From: Gemmataceae bacterium
Lineage (GTDB): Bacteria > Planctomycetota > Planctomycetia > Gemmatales > Gemmataceae
Direction of reading: 5' to 3'
Assembly: GCA_025056835.1 (NCBI GenBank)
Contig: JANWVS010000021.1
Coordinates: 1-11,401 of the forward strand
DNA: 11,401 nucleotides
In this document: positions 8,061-11,401 of the stretch, in pieces
Position numbering within the stretch: the stretch's first letter is position 1
Layout: each line of letters opens with the position of its first letter
The notes under the pieces: generated by a model
Databases searched by the model: none
What the model saw: only the letters and a program-made list of their open reading frames with translations
Told to the model about the DNA's origin: nothing
Position numbers and translations under genes: made by a program

Positions 8061-8068
8061 GAAGAGGG
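8061..8068 (+). promoter_or_regulatory. Shine-Dalgarno site that decides the guaA start
   Basis: GAAGAGGG lies 4 bases before the ATG at 8073. It favours this ATG over an in-frame TTG at 8034 that overlaps the proC stop. Confidence 0.6.
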
Positions 8069-8072
8069 TCTC

Positions 8073-9623
8073 ATGGCTTCGGCGGAAACGGAACGCATCC
8101 TCATCCTCGACTTCGGCTCGCAGTACGCCCAACTGATCGCCCGCCGCGTCCGCGAGCACCATGTCTTCTGCCAACTCGTTCGTCACGACCTCGCGGCCGA
8201 CCGTATTCGCGAGCTGGCCCCGCGCGGCTTGATCCTTTCCGGCGGCCCGGCCAGCGTCTATCAACCCGGGGCGCCGCGCTGCGATCCGCGGATTTTCGAC
8301 CTGGGCATTCCCGTTCTTGGCATCTGCTACGGCATGCAACTGGCCTGTCAGCTTTTGGGCAGCACGGTCAAGCCCGGCGCCAGCCGCGAATACGGCCGGG
8401 CCGAGTGCAAAATCGCCCAAAGCGACGGTCTCTTTACCGGCGTGCCCGAAGACATCATCGTGTGGATGAGCCACGGTGATCAAGTCGACGTCATCGACCA
8501 GAATTGGATCCCGCTCGCCTCTACCGCCACCTGTCCCGTGGCGGCCGTCAAACACCGCCGTCGGCCTCTCTTCGGTCTGCAATTCCACCCCGAAGTTTCA
8601 CACACCCCCTGCGGCAGCCAGATCCTGCGTAACTTCCTGTACCGCATCTGCGGCTGCACGGGCCAGTGGAAGTTGTCCTCGTTTCTGGAACAAACCGTCG
8701 TCGACCTGCGCCGCCGCATCGGTCCCCATCGCGTCATCTGCGGGTTGTCCGGCGGTGTCGATTCCTCCGTGTGTGCCGCGCTGCTCATCCGGGCGATTGG
8801 ACCGCGCGTGGCCTGTATTTTTGTCGACAACGGCCTGCTGCGGAAAGGCGAACGCGAAGCAGTCCAGAATACTTTCCAAGGACACTTCCAAGCCGACTTG
8901 CACGTCGTCGACGCCCGCGAGCGGTTTCTTTCCGCACTAGCCGACGTTGTCGACCCGCAAGAAAAGCGGCGCATTATCGGCCATGTCTTCATCGACGTTT
9001 TTAAGGACGAGGCCCGCCGCATTGAGAACGTCAAATTCCTGGCCCAAGGGACGCTGTACCCCGATGTGATCGAAAGCGGTGCGGCGGCGGACGGACCCGC
9101 AGCGACCATCAAAACGCACCACAACGTCGGCGGTCTGCCCAAGGAACTTGGCTTCGAGTTGGTTGAACCTCTCAAAGACCTTTTCAAGGATGAGGTTCGC
9201 CGCCTCGGACTGGAACTTGGATTGCCCGAAGCGCTTGTGTGGCGTCATCCTTTCCCTGGTCCCGGGCTGGCGGTCCGTTGTCTCGGCCCCGTTACCCCGG
9301 CTCGGCTCGAAATCCTGCGCCAGGCCGACGCCATCGTCCTGGAGGAACTCAAACAAAGCGGATGGTACCGCAAGACGGCACAAGCCTTCGCCGTGCTCTT
9401 GCCCGTGCAATCCGTCGGCGTCATGGGCGATGGCCGCACCTATGAAAACGTCTGTGCCATCCGGGCCGTCCAAACCGATGACTTCATGACCGCCGACTGG
9501 GCTCACCTTCCCTACGACCTGCTGGCTAAGATTTCGACCAGAATCATCAACCAGGTCAAAGGAGTCAATCGGGTCGTTTACGACATTAGCAGCAAGCCGC
9601 CGGCCACGATTGAGTGGGAATGA
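8073..9623 (+). CDS. guaA: GMP synthase (glutamine-hydrolysing)
   Basis: GuaA aminates XMP to GMP using ATP and ammonia from glutamine, the last step to guanine nucleotides, in the cytosol. The product has 516 residues (E. coli 525). The N-terminal class I glutamine amidotransferase starts with [13 protein letters not shown]. The triad is Cys85 in GICYGMQ, with His172 and Glu174 in FHPEVSHT. The ATP-pyrophosphatase domain has the P-loop SGGVDSS at 226-232. The C-terminal dimerisation domain contains [11 protein letters not shown] and ends with [11 protein letters not shown], the near-invariant terminus of the family. An upstream in-frame TTG (8034) would add 13 residues and overlap proC by four bases. 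I prefer the ATG because of the GAAGAGGG site and because the known N-terminus begins close to it. It is third in the folC-proC-guaA cluster; guaB is not in this window. A hairpin-rich spacer follows. Confidence 0.97.
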   Translation: MASAETERILILDFGSQYAQLIARRVREHHVFCQLVRHDLAADRIRELAPRGLILSGGPASVYQPGAPRCDPRIFDLGIPVLGICYGMQLACQLLGSTVKPGASREYGRAECKIAQSDGLFTGVPEDIIVWMSHGDQVDVIDQNWIPLASTATCPVAAVKHRRRPLFGLQFHPEVSHTPCGSQILRNFLYRICGCTGQWKLSSFLEQTVVDLRRRIGPHRVICGLSGGVDSSVCAALLIRAIGPRVACIFVDNGLLRKGEREAVQNTFQGHFQADLHVVDARERFLSALADVVDPQEKRRIIGHVFIDVFKDEARRIENVKFLAQGTLYPDVIESGAAADGPAATIKTHHNVGGLPKELGFELVEPLKDLFKDEVRRLGLELGLPEALVWRHPFPGPGLAVRCLGPVTPARLEILRQADAIVLEELKQSGWYRKTAQAFAVLLPVQSVGVMGDGRTYENVCAIRAVQTDDFMTADWAHLPYDLLAKISTRIINQVKGVNRVVYDISSKPPATIEWE

Positions 9624-9669
9624 CCATCGCCCTGCCTCCCCGCCTTACGACTTCCGGCATTGCAATATA

Positions 9670-9713
9670 CCGTGAGCTTTCGGTGCGTCGCGCGATGCCG
9701 ATCCTGCTCACGG
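9670..9713 (+). repeat. Long imperfect hairpin 46 bases after the guaA stop
   Basis: CCGTGAGC (9670-9677) pairs perfectly with GCTCACGG (9706-9713). Inside, TCGG (9680-9683) pairs with CCGA (9698-9701) and can extend by two G-U pairs. The stem is GC-rich and should be stable in RNA. No run of T follows, so it may act as a 3'-end stabiliser or RNase barrier rather than an intrinsic terminator. An 8-bp inverted repeat alone is not rare in 11 kb; the nested second stem makes it more notable. Confidence 0.5.
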
Positions 9714-9780
9714 CCAAGGTTCAGAAATGTACTCCAGTGCCCACGAAGGCACGATGTCCGCCTCCCTCGATTGAAAATCG

Positions 9781-9830
9781 TGGCAACGCGGCCGGTTGCC
9801 AGCTGCATGATGCACCGTTTGGACGGCAAC
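9781..9830 (+). repeat. Overlapping, mutually exclusive stem-loops
   Basis: TGGCAAC (9781-9787) pairs perfectly with GTTGCCA (9795-9801) across a 7-base loop. The same GTTGCC (9795-9800) can instead pair with GGCAAC at 9825-9830. The second arm is followed by TTTCCTTCCT. Two alternative partners for one arm is the geometry of an attenuator-like switch, but no leader peptide or ligand domain is recognised. Confidence 0.4.
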
Positions 9831-9984
9831 TTTCCTTCCTATAAGGCCATTGTCACTGGAACGGGCTCCGTGGCATCTTATGATAGGGTCGATACTGGCC
9901 GACGGACGGGTCTTTGCCGCGCTTTTCTAGCTGTCGTCATCCAAAGACTCGTTCACAAGAGGATCCTGGCCGCTTGCCGAGTAA

Positions 9985-10013
9985 TTGACAGTCGACTATC
10001 ATGCCGCTAAGTT
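9985..10013 (+). promoter_or_regulatory. Weak candidate promoter before the small exported protein gene
   Basis: An exact TTGACA (9985-9990) is followed after 17 bases by TAAGTT (10008-10013), which matches only three of six -10 positions. The location just upstream of the gene is suitable. If used, the start site would be near 10020, almost at the ATG chosen for the gene, which would favour one of the later in-frame ATGs (10055 or 10070). Confidence 0.22.
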
Positions 10014-10024
10014 CGAGAGAATTC

Positions 10025-10591
10025 ATGGCGCCGAGCCGCGGACCCGGCTGCGAGATGGGAGTCTCCACGATGTTTGTTGGCGCACTGGTAGTCGTTGGGT
10101 GGGTAACCTGTGGGGTAACGGCCCCGGCGCAGACATCCGACGCCGAGCGCTTGGCCTTGAGCCTGACCAAATGGCTGAAGGCCAAAGAGGCGTGCGGCGG
10201 CAATTACGCATACAAAGTCGTGCGTTCCAGCTTCACCGGTTATCAATCGGTGACAACGGTCGTTGTGAAGGCGAACCAGGTCGTCGAGCGGCGCTTGGAG
10301 ACGGCTACGCCCACGAAACCGGGAGAGTCGGCACCGCTCAAAGTGCAATGGATGGAAAGGGGCAAAGACATCGGCACCCACAAGGACGCAGCCGAGCCGC
10401 GGACCCTCGACGAACTTTATGCGCTGGCGAAAAAGATTGTCGAAGCGGAGGTCCCGGCCGACCATGTGCGGCGTTTGGGTTTCGATAAGGACGGTTTGCT
10501 TCAATATTGCTTCTTGCAGAACACCCGCATTCAGGACGATGCTCCGCAGGCGGGTGTAGCCAGCATTCAACTGATGCTGGGAAAGAAGTAA
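10025..10591 (+). CDS. Small exported protein of unknown function (loosely DUF6174-like)
   Basis: From the ATG at 10025 the product has 188 residues. Residues 16-31 are hydrophobic (MFVGALVVVGWVTCGV) and end in TAPA before Gln36, a plausible signal peptidase I site after Ala35. The mature part has W50, then CGGNYAYKVVRSSF (57-70), a strand-like TTVVVKANQVVERR (77-90), a helix RTLDELYALAKKIVE (126-140) and a final strand GFDKDGLLQYCF. This order (YxY strand, valine-rich strand, DELY helix, late strand) recalls DUF6174-type proteins, but that is a pattern impression, not a firm match. Cys57 and Cys162 could pair outside the cytoplasm. The start is uncertain: ATGs at 10001, 10025, 10055 and 10070 are all in frame. 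The last has GGGAG 8 bases upstream but leaves no basic residue before the hydrophobic core. It probably acts in the periplasm or outside. No partner is evident. Confidence 0.75.
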   Translation: MAPSRGPGCEMGVSTMFVGALVVVGWVTCGVTAPAQTSDAERLALSLTKWLKAKEACGGNYAYKVVRSSFTGYQSVTTVVVKANQVVERRLETATPTKPGESAPLKVQWMERGKDIGTHKDAAEPRTLDELYALAKKIVEAEVPADHVRRLGFDKDGLLQYCFLQNTRIQDDAPQAGVASIQLMLGKK

Positions 10592-10630
10592 GGCAGCGGC
10601 ACTTTTTATTATCAAGGCCCTCGGCAGCAA

Positions 10631-10879
10631 TCATAAAGCTACCGATGGCCGCGGTGCCGAGGAAGGAACCTGCAACTCAGCGCTGCGGATGCCGTGTCTG
10701 GCAGCCGCAAGCGAGAACGGCTTGGCGACGTCCGGAACCGAGCGGATGCCGTTCGCGGTGTCTCGTGCCGGCGCGGCCGCAGCGCTTGGCTTGACGATGA
10801 AAGTGCGGCCGTTCCCTTCGCGCTGTCCAGGGAACTTCCGCTTGATTTTTGTCAAAATCGACTTGCCGTCCCGTGGCAT
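10631..10879 (-). CDS. Possible small basic protein or gene remnant, doubtful
   Basis: This open frame of 82 residues runs opposite to its neighbours. It starts MPRDGKSILTKIKRKFPGQ, is Lys/Arg-rich at first, and then turns Ala/Pro-rich. The motif GIRS occurs twice, 19 codons apart, matching a 10-base direct repeat in the DNA. Many codons end in C or G, as in the real genes here. Against it: there is no Shine-Dalgarno before the ATG, no recognised domain, and GC-rich DNA makes such frames common. It could be a real orphan, a remnant or noise. No function is proposed. Confidence 0.22.
   Translation of the reverse strand: MPRDGKSILTKIKRKFPGQREGNGRTFIVKPSAAAAPARDTANGIRSVPDVAKPFSLAAARHGIRSAELQVPSSAPRPSVAL
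10844..10859. repeat. AT-rich inverted repeat upstream of the PPC-domain gene (operator-like)
   Basis: GATTTT (10844-10849), TGTC and AAAATC (10854-10859) form a perfect 6-bp inverted repeat about 90 bases before the downstream ATG. It stands out as an AT patch in GC-rich DNA. It could be a protein-binding site or chance; no clear promoter is seen around it. Confidence 0.3.
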
Positions 10880-10935
10880 GGTCGTGATGATGGTATCAGG
10901 CGTGGATCAAGTTTCAGGTTTCACCCTATCTTCCC

Positions 10936-10941
10936 AGGAGG
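10936..10941 (+). promoter_or_regulatory. Consensus Shine-Dalgarno of the PPC-domain gene
   Basis: AGGAGG lies 6 bases before the ATG at 10948, the best ribosome-binding site in the window. It shows that at least this gene depends on a standard site. Confidence 0.8.
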
Positions 10942-10947
10942 ACTTCG

Positions 10948-11401
10948 ATGCACACCGCAGGATGGAAAAGATGGAGTGCGCGCGGACCCGTGTTGGCGGC
11001 GCTGGCCATGGCGTGGCTTGCGTCGCCGTTGGCTGCGCAACGGGCTGCGGCGCAGAACGTCGAGCAGGGGAAATATCTGACCGAGGCGTCGGCGGCGCTT
11101 ATCAAGCTCGTCAATGCCTCGAACAAGCAAGGCTTCAAGCTCCCCGACAATACTTTCTCGGTCGGCGGCGGTTGGATCAATCAAAGCCAAACGAATTGGG
11201 TTGCGTTGTTCACCGTCGAGTTGCAGGCCGGCAAGACTTATCGCTTTCTTGCCGCGGGCGACGCCGATGCCAAAGACGTCGACCTGCAAGTGTTAGATGC
11301 TGCGGGCAAAACGGTTGCCAACGATTCAGGAACCGAGGCCGATGCCATTGTCGATTACCGGCCGACGGCGACGGGCCGCTATACGGTTCGCATTCGCCTG
11401 T
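10948..11401 (+). CDS. Secreted protein with a pre-peptidase C-terminal (PPC)-like beta domain, cut by the window edge
   Basis: The first 151 residues are visible and the frame runs off the right edge. The N-terminus is a textbook signal peptide: basic WKRWSARG, a hydrophobic core PVLAALAMAWLA, and cleavage likely after SPLAA (residue 30) or RAAA (residue 35). A short helical segment follows (about 38-60). Residues 85-151 form a beta-rich domain with ELQAGKTYRFLAAG (91-104), DVDLQVLDAAGKTVAND (110-126) and a closing YRPTATGRYTVRIRL (137-151). This is the pattern of PPC-type domains, whose members bind calcium or mediate secretion or adhesion in large exocytoplasmic proteins. Such domains are abundant in Planctomycetota. 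The catalytic or other domains, if any, lie beyond the window. A perfect AGGAGG fixes the start. The upstream neighbour is also an exported protein, but the 356-base gap argues against one operon. Confidence 0.85.
   Translation, partial: MHTAGWKRWSARGPVLAALAMAWLASPLAAQRAAAQNVEQGKYLTEASAALIKLVNASNKQGFKLPDNTFSVGGGWINQSQTNWVALFTVELQAGKTYRFLAAGDADAKDVDLQVLDAAGKTVANDSGTEADAIVDYRPTATGRYTVRIRL

Larger units (their letters stand above)
9624..10024 (+). other. 401-base spacer after guaA with several stem-loops and no convincing gene
   Basis: Short frames here (for example minus-strand 9578-9829) have unnatural composition and no domain. The visible structure is an ATTGCAAT palindrome (9659-9666), a 44-base hairpin (9670-9713), CGATT/AATCG (9768-9772/9776-9780), TGGCAAC/GTTGCCA (9781-9787/9795-9801), CCGT/ACGG (9815-9818/9823-9826), and ATAAG plus GCCA pairing with TGGC plus CTTAT (9841-9881). 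None is followed by a real U-tract, so no standard intrinsic terminator for guaA is seen. No tRNA T-loop signature is present. Confidence 0.5.
10592..10947 (+). other. 356-base spacer with a T-run, a direct repeat and an AT-rich palindrome
   Basis: A TTTTTATT run (10603-10610) follows 22 bases after a CCAGCAT/ATGCTGG stem (10560-10566/10574-10580) at the end of the preceding gene, too far apart for a classic intrinsic terminator. GCGGATGCCG occurs twice, at 10685-10694 and 10742-10751. GATTTT-TGTC-AAAATC lies at 10844-10859. The only coding candidate is the weak minus-strand frame listed separately. No mobile element ends are seen. Confidence 0.45.

Noticed and set aside
8034..8072. TTG start for guaA overlapping the proC stop by four bases
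   Set aside because: The overlap could allow coupling, but the ATG at 8073 has a good Shine-Dalgarno and matches the usual N-terminus.
10521..10557. 8-bp inverted repeat ACACCCGC/GCGGGTGT near the end of the exported protein gene
   Set aside because: It is inside coding sequence and of a size expected several times by chance in 11 kb of GC-rich DNA. There is no adjacent T-run.
10560..10610. Possible intrinsic terminator: CCAGCAT/ATGCTGG stem and TTTTTATT
   Set aside because: The T-run begins 22 bases after the stem, so the two parts do not form a standard terminator.
1..11401. CRISPR array, tRNA/rRNA, insertion sequence or phage genes
   Set aside because: No regularly spaced repeats, no T-loop or rRNA signatures, no transposase or integrase motifs and no terminal repeats were found on reading through the window.

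Overview
This window is GC-rich chromosomal DNA and is mostly housekeeping. The most likely source is a member of the Planctomycetota. The hints are a secreted PPC-domain protein, a poorly conserved exported protein, long GC-rich spacers between genes, and several starts without a Shine-Dalgarno sequence. This is an inference from style; no rRNA or other taxonomic marker is present. I see no tRNA, rRNA, CRISPR array, insertion sequence, integrase or attachment site.

Layout. At the left edge, on the minus strand, is the N-terminal half of purC (SAICAR synthetase). It diverges from a plus-strand gene for a FadB/FadJ-type enoyl-CoA hydratase/3-hydroxyacyl-CoA dehydrogenase whose NAD-binding loop is degenerate. 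A 362-base spacer follows, with an exact TATAAT at its left border and a perfect 12-bp inverted repeat in the middle. It leads to a RidA/YjgF-family gene (3014-3481). Next, all on the plus strand, come a soluble hybrid histidine kinase with PAS domains and a C-terminal receiver (3680-5800), folC (5870-7219), proC (7222-8037) and guaA (8073-9623). The gaps between these four are 69, 2 and 35 bases, so folC-proC-guaA is probably one transcription unit, perhaps including the kinase. A second long spacer (9624-10024) holds several stem-loops. It precedes a small exported protein of unknown function that loosely resembles DUF6174. A third spacer (10592-10947) may hold a short minus-strand gene or remnant. 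The window ends inside a secreted protein with a pre-peptidase C-terminal (PPC)-like domain.

How the genes fit together. purC and guaA act in de novo purine synthesis, and folC makes the polyglutamated folates that supply its one-carbon units. proC makes proline, and RidA-type proteins clear reactive imine/enamine by-products of amino-acid metabolism. The core is therefore central anabolic metabolism. The kinase sits among these genes with no response regulator or output domain beside it.

I did not find a convincing new multi-gene system. The points most worth a second look are the structured spacer before the RidA gene, the structured spacer after guaA, the fatty-acid oxidation fusion that keeps hydratase glutamates but has lost dinucleotide-binding glycines, and the orphan hybrid kinase.
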